Origin: Paracrocinitomix mangrovi | GTDB lineage: Bacteria > Bacteroidota > Bacteroidia > Flavobacteriales_D > Crocinitomicaceae | Direction of reading: 5' to 3' | DNA: 64,000 bases | NCBI RefSeq assembly: GCF_019740355.2 | Contig: NZ_CP091819.1 | Span: 806,001 to 870,000, forward strand | Shown: positions 36,622 through 46,360 of the stretch, piece by piece | Numbering within the stretch: the first letter of the stretch is position 1 | How the letters are laid out: each line of letters begins with the position of its first letter | Notes under the pieces: model-generated | The model's database searches: none | Seen by the model: only the letters and a program-made list of their open reading frames with translations | What the model was told of the DNA's origin: nothing | Translations under genes and position numbers: made by a program

Positions 36622-37563
36622 ATGGAATCAATTTTAGATCACAATCAAAAAAGGAACACCTTTTATTATCAACCTTCCGGAAAATCTGATATTACTTCAG
36701 TATTCTTCTTTGTAGGTTTATGCCTGTTAATCATACCATTTGCTTTTATTTATTCATTAGCTATTTGGTACATTCCTTTTCCTTATATCAACTATTTTAT
36801 CACGGCAGGATTTGGTTTGCTAGTTGGATTAGGAGTCAATTACCTTGTTTTAAAATTTGGTAAAGTTCGAAACGTAAAGACCTCTATTTTATACGCTTCA
36901 CTTGCAGGCATTTTTGCATGGTACGCACAATGGGCATTTTATGCTGACTTTCTATTGCATACAACGAATTACGTAGGCAATTCTACATTTGGAATGGCTG
37001 TTACAAGTCCTAACTTGCTAAGAGGTATAGGACAGATTTTTAGACCGGGTGAGATTTTCACCATAATGGGTGTACTCTATACTTATGGCAGTTGGGGAAT
37101 TTTTGGCATTACTTTCACCGGACTTCCTTTAGCATTAATTTGGATAGGTGAATTGGGGATTATAATAGCAACATCCATTTCGCTTGTCACCAAAACTTCT
37201 AAAAAACCATTTTGCGAATTCACTAACAAATGGTTTAAAGAACAAAAAATTGGACCTTTTGAGTATATCTATGACAAACCGGCTTTTCGCAACAAGCTTG
37301 AGCAAGGAGACACTGATTCATTTGATGAATTAGTTTACACCAAAAATGATGGTAAAAATCATGTGCTTTTCAATCTTTTTCAATCTCCACAAGGTGAAAA
37401 TTATCTTGCTGTAACTAACATAAGAGTATCCATAAATAATGGGAGGATGAAAAAAAGTGAAGAGCAATTTGTTCCTCCTATCTCTATAAATGATAGGATG
37501 ATTGAAATGCTGATGAATAAAACTGATGGATCTGCAGAATCGGTAGCAAAAGTTCGGATATAG
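36622..37563 (+). CDS. Integral membrane protein, hypothetical
   Basis: This 313-residue protein has four or five hydrophobic segments (about residues 25-48, 52-75, 88-105 and 155-185). These are followed by a cytoplasmic C-terminal domain of about 120 residues, including ENYLAVTNIRVSINNGRMKKSEE. The repeated Gly-rich pattern GFGLLVGLGVNYLV in the second segment is typical of helix packing. I recognise no family. It may share a transcript with the E1 and lipoprotein genes, with 36 bases between. Confidence 0.65.
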   Translation: MESILDHNQKRNTFYYQPSGKSDITSVFFFVGLCLLIIPFAFIYSLAIWYIPFPYINYFITAGFGLLVGLGVNYLVLKFGKVRNVKTSILYASLAGIFAWYAQWAFYADFLLHTTNYVGNSTFGMAVTSPNLLRGIGQIFRPGEIFTIMGVLYTYGSWGIFGITFTGLPLALIWIGELGIIIATSISLVTKTSKKPFCEFTNKWFKEQKIGPFEYIYDKPAFRNKLEQGDTDSFDELVYTKNDGKNHVLFNLFQSPQGENYLAVTNIRVSINNGRMKKSEEQFVPPISINDRMIEMLMNKTDGSAESVAKVRI

Positions 37564-37680
37564 GCAATTTTACCTTCCTAATACTAAGTCTTATTAACCG
37601 AATACTAATCAAAGTCTTAATATTCTAGGGTTTAGCATTTTTTAGTTTAATTTCTTACCTTGAAAAAAACAATTAAGAGT

Positions 37681-39018
37681 ATGAAGAAAACTTTACTATC
37701 TGTTTCGGCTTGTTTTTTAACCTTGTTAGGAACAGCCCAAACACAATTATTTTTTGAAGATTTTGAAGGAGGAGCCGGTGGCTTTTCTTTAAATACAGCA
37801 GACCAGGGAGGAGTTGTTGGAACCGGAGGTGACAATATGTGGGTAGTTAATAGCTCCTATGCAGGAGGTACAATTACTTCTTCAATTTGTTTAGCCGGTA
37901 ATACTGTGCCAATTGGAACAACACCTTCTCAACCGGGAGGAATTAGCTCGGCAAATGGAGGTTACCTGCATATTTTAAGCCAGGAAGCTTTTGCAGATGG
38001 TGGAGTTCTAAACGCTAACTATGCTTTAGCTGATAACGCTTTGTGCTTTTTTCCGGCCAGCAATTTTGTCAAAATGACAGCAGACATTAGTACCACTTCA
38101 TATACAAATGTTACCTTAAGTTTTTGGTGGCTTAATCAAGCTAGTCAATTTGCTACAGGACAACTTTATTATAGTACAGATGGAGGTACTACATGGACTC
38201 AAAAAACAGGGACTAATTACTACGGACAAGGAACCTGGGTTCAACAAACATTAACTGATGCAGCATGGGATAATCAGGCAAGTTTGCGATTTGGAATTAG
38301 ATTCAATAATGCAACAGATGCAGGATTTTCAGGATCAGATCCTGCATTAAGTATTGATGATTTTGAAATTGTAGGTACAGCTGGAACCCCATGTTCAAAC
38401 ACAACGAGTTCAATTACAGAAACAGCTTGTTTTACATATACAGTTCCTTCAGGTGATGAAACTTATTCAACTGCCGGAACAATGACAGTTATGGATACCA
38501 TTCCTAACATTGGTGGATGTGATAGTATCATCACCATTGCATTGACGATTAATGATGTAGATACGAGTGTAACTGCTGGGGTGAACTCATTAACAGCTAA
38601 CTCAAATTTAGGCACATTTCAGTGGTTAGATTGTGGAAACAGTTATGCGGTAGTTAACGGAGCAACTTCAAACATTTACAACGGTAGCACAGGAAATTTT
38701 GCCGTTGAAGTAACTGCAAATGGTTGTGTTGACACATCAAGTTGTTATGCATTAACTTTAAGTTTTGACGAATATGAATTAGGAGGTTTGAATATTTATC
38801 CAAATCCAAACAATGGAAGCTTTGCCATTGATTTAACAGCCTTTAATCAAAATCAATTATTGACAATTACAGACATGAAAGGAGCAACCATCTATACTGA
38901 AACTGTAAGTTCAGGAACTGTTGCCCAATACAACTTAAACCTGGAGTCAGGTGTTTATCTAATTAATCTAATGGATGCGGAAGGCATTATTAGAAGAGGT
39001 AGACTTGTGATTGAATAA
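37681..39018 (+). CDS. Secreted protein with T9SS type A sorting domain
   Basis: The start chosen here gives a 445-residue protein with a standard signal peptide ending in LLGTAQ. An in-frame TTG at 37660 is too far upstream to be preferred. The first 220 residues resemble a carbohydrate-binding or jellyroll module (FFEDFEGGAGGFSLNTADQ, then FWWLNQASQFATGQLYYS). A Cys-rich linker with TETACFTYTVPSGDE follows, and the last 75 residues are the sorting domain with LNIYPNPNNGSFAIDL and GVYLINLMD. It should be exported by the type IX system. The function is unknown. Confidence 0.88.
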   Translation: MKKTLLSVSACFLTLLGTAQTQLFFEDFEGGAGGFSLNTADQGGVVGTGGDNMWVVNSSYAGGTITSSICLAGNTVPIGTTPSQPGGISSANGGYLHILSQEAFADGGVLNANYALADNALCFFPASNFVKMTADISTTSYTNVTLSFWWLNQASQFATGQLYYSTDGGTTWTQKTGTNYYGQGTWVQQTLTDAAWDNQASLRFGIRFNNATDAGFSGSDPALSIDDFEIVGTAGTPCSNTTSSITETACFTYTVPSGDETYSTAGTMTVMDTIPNIGGCDSIITIALTINDVDTSVTAGVNSLTANSNLGTFQWLDCGNSYAVVNGATSNIYNGSTGNFAVEVTANGCVDTSSCYALTLSFDEYELGGLNIYPNPNNGSFAIDLTAFNQNQLLTITDMKGATIYTETVSSGTVAQYNLNLESGVYLINLMDAEGIIRRGRLVIE

Positions 39019-39039
39019 AATTATTCTTCAAGTATATGG

Positions 39040-39069
39040 AATAGGTCATTGAGAAATCAGTGACCTATT
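39040..39069 (+). terminator. Bidirectional hairpin terminator, T9SS gene versus biotin carboxylase
   Basis: Arms AATAGGTCATTGA (39040-39052) and TCAGTGACCTATT (39057-39069) form a 13-pair stem with one G.T pair and a GAAA loop, followed by TTCTTTTTT. It terminates the plus-strand T9SS gene. The stop codon of the biotin carboxylase gene (39065-39067) lies inside the right arm. Confidence 0.8.
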
Positions 39070-40531
39070 TTCTTTTTTGCCATGCTGAAAAATGCTGATC
39101 TTCTTGAACCGGAATTGCTTGTTGCTTGATTTCTTTCAATACTTCATAAGCTAATTCACCTACCTCAGCAGGTAACTCTACTCTCAACATTTCTGGCTTA
39201 TAGTAGTCTCCAACGAAGTTAATTGTAAAGTTTCCATTTCTGAACTCTTCATGATCCACTGCAAAATGACAGAATCCTAAAGTTGTACTAAAACCAATAA
39301 TTTCATATTCATCTATGGCTTTTAACAATCTTTCAATTGCTTCATCTCTATCTTTACCGTGAACAATCAGTTTAGCAATCATTGGATCATAAGTCAAAGG
39401 AATTTTCATTCCTTCAGTATAACCATCATCAACCCTAACTCCCAATCCTTTTGGCTTTGTATATTTCACAATCTTACCTAAATCAGGTAAAAAGTCATTT
39501 TCCGGATCTTCTGCGTAAACTCTAATTTCAATTGAATGCCCATTGAGTCCAACATCTTCTTGCTTAAGTGATAACTCTTCACCTCTAGCAACTTGAATTT
39601 GAAGTTCAACTAAATCTAATCCTGTAATTTGTTCAGTAACCGGATGCTCTACTTGCAAACGTGTATTCATTTCCAGGAAATAAAAATTCTTGTCCTTGTC
39701 CAACAAAAACTCTACAGTACCTACTCCTTCATAATTACAAGATTTGGCAACATTAACGGCAGCCTCACCAATTTTGGCTCTTAAAGCCGCATCAACTACT
39801 GGAGATGGAGCTTCTTCAACTACTTTTTGATGTCTTCTTTGAATAGAACATTCTCTTTCATTCAAATGAATCACATTACCATGAGCATCTGCCAAAACTT
39901 GGATTTCAATATGCTTAGGCTGTTGTACAAATTTCTCAATAAATACCGCTCCATTTCCAAATGAAGAAACTGCTTCTGAAACTGCACGATCAAATTGTTC
40001 CTCAAATAAATCTTCACTTTCAACCACTCTCATTCCTTTACCTCCACCACCGGCTGAAGCTTTGATCAATATAGGGTATCCAATACCTGCTGCAATTTTT
40101 TTAGCTTCTGCGATATCTGTAATTGCTTCATCAGTACCAGGAACCATTGGCACATCAAAAGCTTTAACAGCCTGTTTTGCATCCAATTTATCTCCCATTA
40201 CTTTGATTGCCTCAATAGAAGGTCCTATGAATTTGATTCCGGCTTTATCAACTTTTTCAGCAAAAATTGCATTTTCAGACAAGAATCCATATCCAGGATG
40301 AATCCCTTCAGTATTAGTAGTTATAGCAACCTCAAGAATTTTATCCATGTTTAAGTAACTTTCTGAAGGAGTTGCTTCACCAATGCAAAATGCTTCATCA
40401 GCAAATTTCACAAATGGAGCATCTTCATCCACATCAGAATAAACAGCTACTGTTTGGATATTCATCCTTTTAAGAGTTTTCATTATTCTTAAGGCAATCT
40501 CGCCTCTATTAGCTACTAATACTTTTTTCAT
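39065..40531 (-). CDS. accC: Biotin carboxylase
   Basis: Biotin carboxylase uses ATP and bicarbonate to carboxylate biotin on its carrier protein. The 488-residue protein has the ATP-grasp fold with the glycine-rich loop ASAGGGGKGMR (near residue 160-170), the HIEIQVLADAHGNVIHL and ERECSIQRRHQKV active-site segments, and the EMNTRLQVEHPVTE segment with catalytic Arg. It is about 40 residues longer at the C-terminus than E. coli AccC. No biotin carrier gene is adjacent. It follows tamB on the same strand with nine bases between, so the two probably share a transcript. Whether it serves acetyl-CoA or another acyl-CoA cannot be told. Confidence 0.92.
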   Translation of the reverse strand: MKKVLVANRGEIALRIMKTLKRMNIQTVAVYSDVDEDAPFVKFADEAFCIGEATPSESYLNMDKILEVAITTNTEGIHPGYGFLSENAIFAEKVDKAGIKFIGPSIEAIKVMGDKLDAKQAVKAFDVPMVPGTDEAITDIAEAKKIAAGIGYPILIKASAGGGGKGMRVVESEDLFEEQFDRAVSEAVSSFGNGAVFIEKFVQQPKHIEIQVLADAHGNVIHLNERECSIQRRHQKVVEEAPSPVVDAALRAKIGEAAVNVAKSCNYEGVGTVEFLLDKDKNFYFLEMNTRLQVEHPVTEQITGLDLVELQIQVARGEELSLKQEDVGLNGHSIEIRVYAEDPENDFLPDLGKIVKYTKPKGLGVRVDDGYTEGMKIPLTYDPMIAKLIVHGKDRDEAIERLLKAIDEYEIIGFSTTLGFCHFAVDHEEFRNGNFTINFVGDYYKPEMLRVELPAEVGELAYEVLKEIKQQAIPVQEDQHFSAWQKRK

Positions 40532-40540
40532 GTTGCAAAT

Positions 40541-43500
40541 TTAATTAGTTCCGGTAGAATCTGTTTCAATTGGTGGAACCTTTACTCGTCTTCCTGTATT
40601 TCCACTTTTCACATCTACCCTATTTTCTTTCTTTCTGAATATGTTTAAGAATGTCTGTAACAACTTAAATTGTTTAGTTGTATGGAATGTCTCCTGGTAG
40701 TGTAAAGAGACTCCTTGCGTATATTTTCCAGACTCTGCAGAAGCTGACGTATTAGACTCGTTAAAGAAATTCATAGTAAAGGTACCGTCGTCGTTCAATC
40801 TGTATTCTACATTTACATCTCCAACAAAATCTCCAGAACCTTCAGAACCATCATTATTGGCAACACCTACAGCAGTAGAAATTGTAATTTGGTCAGTAAT
40901 TTTAGTTTCAAAACCTATAGTTTTAGATTCATCTGAAATACCCGCTTGAATATTATAATTCTCCGACATCCCACTTAGTAGTGCATTTACTTGAGATTCT
41001 AATAATGCCATGGCGTTATTTCCCCCTGTTGTTCCGTAACGCGGAATAAAAGATTTGAAAAGCAACAATGAAAAGAACTGTTTATTCAATTCATCTCCAT
41101 CTGCACGTACTTCCATCAAAGCTGTTTCACCTAACTGATCCGTATTAGGAGCCAAAATATCAAACTCCAGCTTAGGGCTCATCAATGTATGTTTCATTCT
41201 AAGTTCTCCTAGTACTAATTCCTTTCCTCTATTTGCGCCTGTTTCAGGAGGAATAATTGGCTGAAGAGATGTATTTCTTTCAAATTGTGCTGCCAGATTA
41301 ATGTTGGCATCTTCAGAATTTCCTGTCCAACTGACAGTTCCACCCTCTTTAAGTTTGAATGTTTCATCAACCACTTGCTTGATGCGCATATCATATCTTC
41401 CGTTCTTGATGACATATTCCCCAAACATTTTCATATCTCCAAAATCATCAATATTGATGGCTAGATGCCCAACACCTCTTGAAACTATTTGGTCTTCTAA
41501 AACTGGGTCAAAAACTATCTTAACTTGAGCTGCTCTGGTAACATCAAACTCCATATTCATGGTTAAACCATAACGTTTAACATTTTGAAGATCTTCATTG
41601 CTATTCTGTTTTAAACTATCCGGCTTGAAATAGTCTTCATCAAAAATGATGAATGAATTTTCGGATAATTCACCACTACCATACATTGGAAGAACTAGAT
41701 CTGTCCCTTCCTTGGTTTTAACATTCACCTCAATTTCTGTTTGGTCTCCAAAACCAGAAATAGCTACATAACCAGATACATATGCCTTACCATAATAATA
41801 ATCTCCTTCTTTGTAATAAGTATTCATGGCCAGGAATTTATCTGACAATCCAGGAACGTCCATGTCTAAATTCACATTATAAACCCAATCTGCCCAATCG
41901 TAGTGGTAAATTTGAAGTTGTGCATCTGCTTTGTTACCTTCTTGATCCAACACCCTTAAGTGATCAGCAATAATTTCTCCATCACTGAATTTGATTTTTC
42001 CTCCTGCTCCAAAAAATACATTGAACATTGGCACTTTTACTCTTGCATTTACAACATCCAATGCTCCGGTAATTATTGGATTATCAAGTTCACCTTTGAT
42101 TAGAAGTTTACCATCAAGCATTCCTTGAATGTTGGTGTACAATTCAGGATCTTCAAACGCACTTAAGAAACTAATGTCTGTTTGGGTAAAATTGGCTGTG
42201 ATATCAATATTCTCTTTTTCTCTATCTAAAAAGTAGTTTCCTTTAAATGTGAATGTTCTTGCCTTGTTTCTTCTCAAGTCTCCGTTTAAAGCAATACTCT
42301 TGATCTCATTATTATACCTGGCCGTTAAGGCAACTTCTCCAACTTCGTATTCATTTAATGCAAAACCATCAATACTAGACTGGGCTTCCATTTTAACATC
42401 TTCATACAAACCGGCTATTCTACCCTGAAGATTGAGTATTCCGTCAAGAATCACCACATCACCAATAATATCATTCAAATCGGCCAGGTTAAAATCATGC
42501 ACCTGAAAATTCAACCACTCATTCGGATTTTGAGAAATAGTTCCATCCAAGCCAACGTATTGACTGCCATGGGAGATCTTCATTCCTCTAATGGCAATTT
42601 CTTTTTCATGCACCAACACCTCTGACTGACGCTCTACATCATACTTATGTCCTTTTAAATAAAAGAATGAAGGTCTGAATGCCGTTAAAATACTTTGATC
42701 TTCTAAAATACTAGTTTCAAAAGCGAACAATGCAGGTTCAGATTTATCTATTCCTTCCCAGGCAAATAGATTAGTTGATTTATTGTCCTGAATATATGAC
42801 TCAAGAGACATATCTGATACAGCAAAGCTATCTGTCACTTGCACGTAATCTGCCATGTACGCTAAATTCACCTTTTCACTGTACATGTGATTCTCAATTT
42901 TTACTTCTTTGAATTTAATTCCTTGATAACCTAGTTCATAAGCATTAACATCTAAAATAAAACTCTTGTCTGCATAATTGTATTCAGATTTTACTTCAGT
43001 GTTCTCCCCTATGAAAATATTTTCATCTACAAACTTCATCAAAGGATTGACATTTTTAAGATTGACGGACAGTTCATAATGCTCATTATAATCCTTCATT
43101 TCAGTTTTGTAGTCAACCTTTATCAAATTGGACATTACGTAAGAAAATTGCTCCACCACCGCATGTCCAACATCATTTAAGTCATACTTACCATACAAAT
43201 CGAAATCTATGTAAGGTGATCGCAGTTTTATTGTATCATTTTCTTCATTTCTACTCACATCTAGCGTCAGCTTATCCATTTGCAATGCCACCTTCCCATC
43301 ATTGTAATTAAAATCATCTAACTCTAGTTTACCGTAGAACTTATTGATATCAGTTCCGGTAATATCAACCTTAATTTTAGAAACTAACTGTTGGTGTATC
43401 TCTTTGTTTTTACCCGTCAATTCATCTAAAGCAGCACTATCAATTCGTACATCAAATTGAAAATGCATTTGCCCTTTTAAGTCTACCGAACCGTCATACA

Positions 43501-45010
43501 ATAAGGCCAGATGATCATCATCTACCGTTATTTGACCTACAAATTTGTTATTGGTAAAATGACCATTCTTAACATAGATCCCTGAGTATTCATATCCATA
43601 AATACCTACTTGATGAAGATCTCCGTCAAATTCTACGTCTAGATTCTTTTCATTGAAACCTCTTCCTTTTAAATGGATGGTACCACTAACCATATCCAAA
43701 ATATCTGTTCCGGATATAGCCCCCATGTTTAAATTCTCTACAATGATGTTTCCTTTTTCATCATTTTCAGAACTAGAGTAGTAATAAAGATCATCTATCA
43801 TTTTAAATTTCAAACCTCTATCTAAATCTACATTTCCTATACCGGATGTAAGTTTACCGTCAACAACAAAATCGGTAATATATCCAATCATACTACCATC
43901 TGTTAATTCAACCACATCCGCGGCAGCATATTGATTCAATGTTTTCTCCAAAGTCTTTATGCCTGATGCATCTAAAATTCGATCAAGCCTCATTTTTCTA
44001 ATGTCACTAATTGAGGTTCTGAATAATGCTATGTTTTCCTGAAATAGCGTACTATTAATGTCTCCAAGTTTTGGTATAATGAATGATCCTTTGATTTTAG
44101 TAGTATCCAACAAATCAAGATCCAATTCTTTAATATTCATTCCTGAAACCGCGCCTGAAGTGGTCAATTGATTGATATCTATTCTACCTTCCATTCCCCA
44201 GATATCATGAACGAAGTATGATAAATCCTGAATGTATAACACTGATTTTTTAAACTTGGAATTGATTTGAACTTTATTGACAAAATCGCCCCAATCTTCT
44301 CCTCCATTAGGCGTTTTAAATTGTAAATATTCTGCGGCTAGATAAGTACGATTTAATCCAATTTTCAGATTATTTAAGGTGACACCTTTACTATTGAATT
44401 TTACATCCGTGTATAAATTGCTCAAAGTCAATCCTGAACTGCCAATAAACTCTAAGTCGTCTAAGGTGACCCCAATGTCTTCACCAAAAAGTTCAAAATT
44501 TGAGAAACCTCCAGACAAGTGCATTAAATCGATATGGCTAAAATCCATACCTTTTGTAGAATCTGCATTTTGATCATCAAAGACAAAGTGCATATCATTT
44601 AAATTAAAAGATTCAACCTTTACTTTGAATTTTGAACTGGTGGTATCTTCACTATCAGATTCAAAATAATCAACAATGTGCTGAAAATTTAAGGTAGAAT
44701 CACCTTCATACACTTTCATATGAATATGTCCCTCATCTAGGGTAGCATTAGAAATATCAACAAATTCATCTCTTAAGCTCCAATCAGCAATATCAATATG
44801 GATCGCTTTTGTGTAAAGGAAGGTGTCTTTTTTTATGTCTTCAAGATAAACTCCTTTTATATCGGCCTGATCAAAAAGATTAATATCAACCTCTTCAATG
44901 TAAACTTTCGTCCCAAATTCTTTTGAATAATAAGCACTTGCTTGTTGAGCCAACCAGGTTTGAAACCAGGATGTTCTTATCGCTAATACCAGGAAAATCA
45001 ACACAAACAT
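40541..45010 (-). CDS. tamB: Translocation and assembly module TamB
   Basis: TamB is an inner-membrane-anchored periplasm-spanning protein with a long beta-taco used in lipid transport and outer-membrane protein assembly. The 1489 visible residues contain the AsmA-like N-terminal domain (IRTSWFQTWLAQQ onward) and the C-terminal TamB (DUF490) domain (about residues 1030-1440, including AIMDIG-like strands and QVNALLSGMSENYNIQAG). The annotated ATG leaves only about eleven hydrophobic residues as anchor. The same frame continues open upstream (to about 45131) with KLRKILLW and more hydrophobic residues, but without ATG, GTG or TTG. It overlaps nothing and is nine bases from accC. Confidence 0.9.
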   Translation of the reverse strand: MFVLIFLVLAIRTSWFQTWLAQQASAYYSKEFGTKVYIEEVDINLFDQADIKGVYLEDIKKDTFLYTKAIHIDIADWSLRDEFVDISNATLDEGHIHMKVYEGDSTLNFQHIVDYFESDSEDTTSSKFKVKVESFNLNDMHFVFDDQNADSTKGMDFSHIDLMHLSGGFSNFELFGEDIGVTLDDLEFIGSSGLTLSNLYTDVKFNSKGVTLNNLKIGLNRTYLAAEYLQFKTPNGGEDWGDFVNKVQINSKFKKSVLYIQDLSYFVHDIWGMEGRIDINQLTTSGAVSGMNIKELDLDLLDTTKIKGSFIIPKLGDINSTLFQENIALFRTSISDIRKMRLDRILDASGIKTLEKTLNQYAAADVVELTDGSMIGYITDFVVDGKLTSGIGNVDLDRGLKFKMIDDLYYYSSSENDEKGNIIVENLNMGAISGTDILDMVSGTIHLKGRGFNEKNLDVEFDGDLHQVGIYGYEYSGIYVKNGHFTNNKFVGQITVDDDHLALLYDGSVDLKGQMHFQFDVRIDSAALDELTGKNKEIHQQLVSKIKVDITGTDINKFYGKLELDDFNYNDGKVALQMDKLTLDVSRNEENDTIKLRSPYIDFDLYGKYDLNDVGHAVVEQFSYVMSNLIKVDYKTEMKDYNEHYELSVNLKNVNPLMKFVDENIFIGENTEVKSEYNYADKSFILDVNAYELGYQGIKFKEVKIENHMYSEKVNLAYMADYVQVTDSFAVSDMSLESYIQDNKSTNLFAWEGIDKSEPALFAFETSILEDQSILTAFRPSFFYLKGHKYDVERQSEVLVHEKEIAIRGMKISHGSQYVGLDGTISQNPNEWLNFQVHDFNLADLNDIIGDVVILDGILNLQGRIAGLYEDVKMEAQSSIDGFALNEYEVGEVALTARYNNEIKSIALNGDLRRNKARTFTFKGNYFLDREKENIDITANFTQTDISFLSAFEDPELYTNIQGMLDGKLLIKGELDNPIITGALDVVNARVKVPMFNVFFGAGGKIKFSDGEIIADHLRVLDQEGNKADAQLQIYHYDWADWVYNVNLDMDVPGLSDKFLAMNTYYKEGDYYYGKAYVSGYVAISGFGDQTEIEVNVKTKEGTDLVLPMYGSGELSENSFIIFDEDYFKPDSLKQNSNEDLQNVKRYGLTMNMEFDVTRAAQVKIVFDPVLEDQIVSRGVGHLAINIDDFGDMKMFGEYVIKNGRYDMRIKQVVDETFKLKEGGTVSWTGNSEDANINLAAQFERNTSLQPIIPPETGANRGKELVLGELRMKHTLMSPKLEFDILAPNTDQLGETALMEVRADGDELNKQFFSLLLFKSFIPRYGTTGGNNAMALLESQVNALLSGMSENYNIQAGISDESKTIGFETKITDQITISTAVGVANNDGSEGSGDFVGDVNVEYRLNDDGTFTMNFFNESNTSASAESGKYTQGVSLHYQETFHTTKQFKLLQTFLNIFRKKENRVDVKSGNTGRRVKVPPIETDSTGTN

Positions 45011-45039
45011 GATTAGCTCTGCTAAAACATATATGACAT

Positions 45040-45072
45040 TTGATGTCCAAAGTAGTATTTTGCGTAGTTTTG
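45040..45072 (+). promoter_or_regulatory. Promoter of tsaD (TTG-N22-TAGTTTTG)
   Basis: TTG at 45040-45042 is followed after 22 bases by TAGTTTTG at 45065-45072, a full match to TAnnTTTG. The tsaD TTG start at 45107 lies 34 bases further on. Confidence 0.5.
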
Positions 45073-45106
45073 AGATCTCGAAATATTTGGTATAAAAATA
45101 ATCATT

Positions 45107-46129
45107 TTGGCGGCAGAAGACATCATTATTTTAGGAATTGAATCATCTTGTGATGATACATCAGCAGCTATACTGAAAAACGGTAAAATGTTATCTAATA
45201 TTGTTGCTGGACAAAAGGTTCATGAAGAGTTTGGAGGAGTGGTTCCAGAACTGGCATCCAGAGCCCATCAACAAAACATTATTCCGGTTGTAGATACAGC
45301 AATAAAAAGAGCAGGAATTGAGAAAAATCAAATTAATGCAATTGCTTTTACCAGAGGTCCGGGATTATTAGGTTCACTCTTGGTAGGAGTATCTTTTGCA
45401 AAAAGTTTCGGTCAAGCTTTAAATGTTCCTTTGATTGATGTTAATCACATGCAAGCTCACATTTTAGCTCACTTCATTAAAACTGGAGCAAATGAAATTC
45501 CTCAATTTCCATTTATTTGCCTAACCGTTTCAGGAGGACATACACAAATAGTTTTGGTCAAAGATTATTTTGACATGGAAATATTAGGAGAAACATTAGA
45601 TGATGCTGCAGGAGAAGCTTTTGATAAAGCAGCAAAGCTTTTAGGACTTCCTTATCCGGGAGGACCATTGGTTGACAAATATGCTAAAGAAGGTGATCCA
45701 CACAGATTTGAATTTCCAATTGCCAGTATTAAAGGATACGATTATAGTTTTAGTGGGCTCAAAACAGCATTGTTATATTTTTTGAAAAAGGAAGTTGAAC
45801 AAGACCCTAACTTTATTGAGGATAATCTAAACGATATTTGCGCCTCTTTTCAACACACCATCATAAAGACTTTATTTAATAAGCTGATTAAGGCTTGTAA
45901 CAAATATCAAATTAATCAAGTGGCTATTGCGGGAGGTGTTTCTGCCAATTCTTTATTGCGAAGTGAACTTGAAAGGATAGGAAAAGAGAAAAACTGGAAG
46001 ACTTTTATTCCGCCTTTTGAATTTTGTACAGACAATGCCGGGATGATAGCCATAGCTGGGTATCACAAATATCTTAAGCACGACTTTGTAGGACAAGAAA
46101 CAGTTCCTTTAGCAAGGCTAAAATTCTGA
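45107..46129 (+). CDS. tsaD: tRNA N6-adenosine threonylcarbamoyltransferase TsaD
   Basis: TsaD transfers threonylcarbamoyl to A37 of ANN-decoding tRNAs together with TsaB, TsaE and TsaC. The 340-residue protein has the N-terminal ATPase motif ILGIESSCDDTSAA (residues 8-21), the metal-binding NHMQAH (His114 and His118), VSGGHTQIVL and the late CTDNAGMIA motif. The start codon is TTG: no in-frame ATG or GTG occurs between the promoter and the conserved ILGIESS motif. It is divergent from tamB. No other t6A gene is near. Confidence 0.95.
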   Translation: MAAEDIIILGIESSCDDTSAAILKNGKMLSNIVAGQKVHEEFGGVVPELASRAHQQNIIPVVDTAIKRAGIEKNQINAIAFTRGPGLLGSLLVGVSFAKSFGQALNVPLIDVNHMQAHILAHFIKTGANEIPQFPFICLTVSGGHTQIVLVKDYFDMEILGETLDDAAGEAFDKAAKLLGLPYPGGPLVDKYAKEGDPHRFEFPIASIKGYDYSFSGLKTALLYFLKKEVEQDPNFIEDNLNDICASFQHTIIKTLFNKLIKACNKYQINQVAIAGGVSANSLLRSELERIGKEKNWKTFIPPFEFCTDNAGMIAIAGYHKYLKHDFVGQETVPLARLKF

Positions 46130-46360
46130 TAATCAGCATATTTTTATTATGCACTCATAGTAATCTATTCGAAAACTAGATTTATCTAAACCTTTTAGGT
46201 CTTTGTCGAATAATTGATCTTTTTCCATTGACAAGGGTTTTAATTCTTCTTAACTTATGAGGAGAAACCAACCAATTTATCCTTTGAACTAAACATAAAC
46301 CTACATTAAGGGTGGCTGTTACAAACTTATTCAAAGGACTTTGAACCAACCTCAACCCCT
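46130..46360. other. Intergenic stretch with inverted repeat, between tsaD and the T9SS gene
   Basis: This 231-base gap holds an inverted repeat TATTCGA (46166-46172) and TCGAATA (46206-46212), with a small inner ACCTTTTAGGT stem, then a near-consensus promoter element TATCCTTTG (46279-46287, one extra base between TA and TTTG). It may contain the tsaD terminator and the promoter of the downstream gene. No ORF longer than ten codons stands out. Confidence 0.35.
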
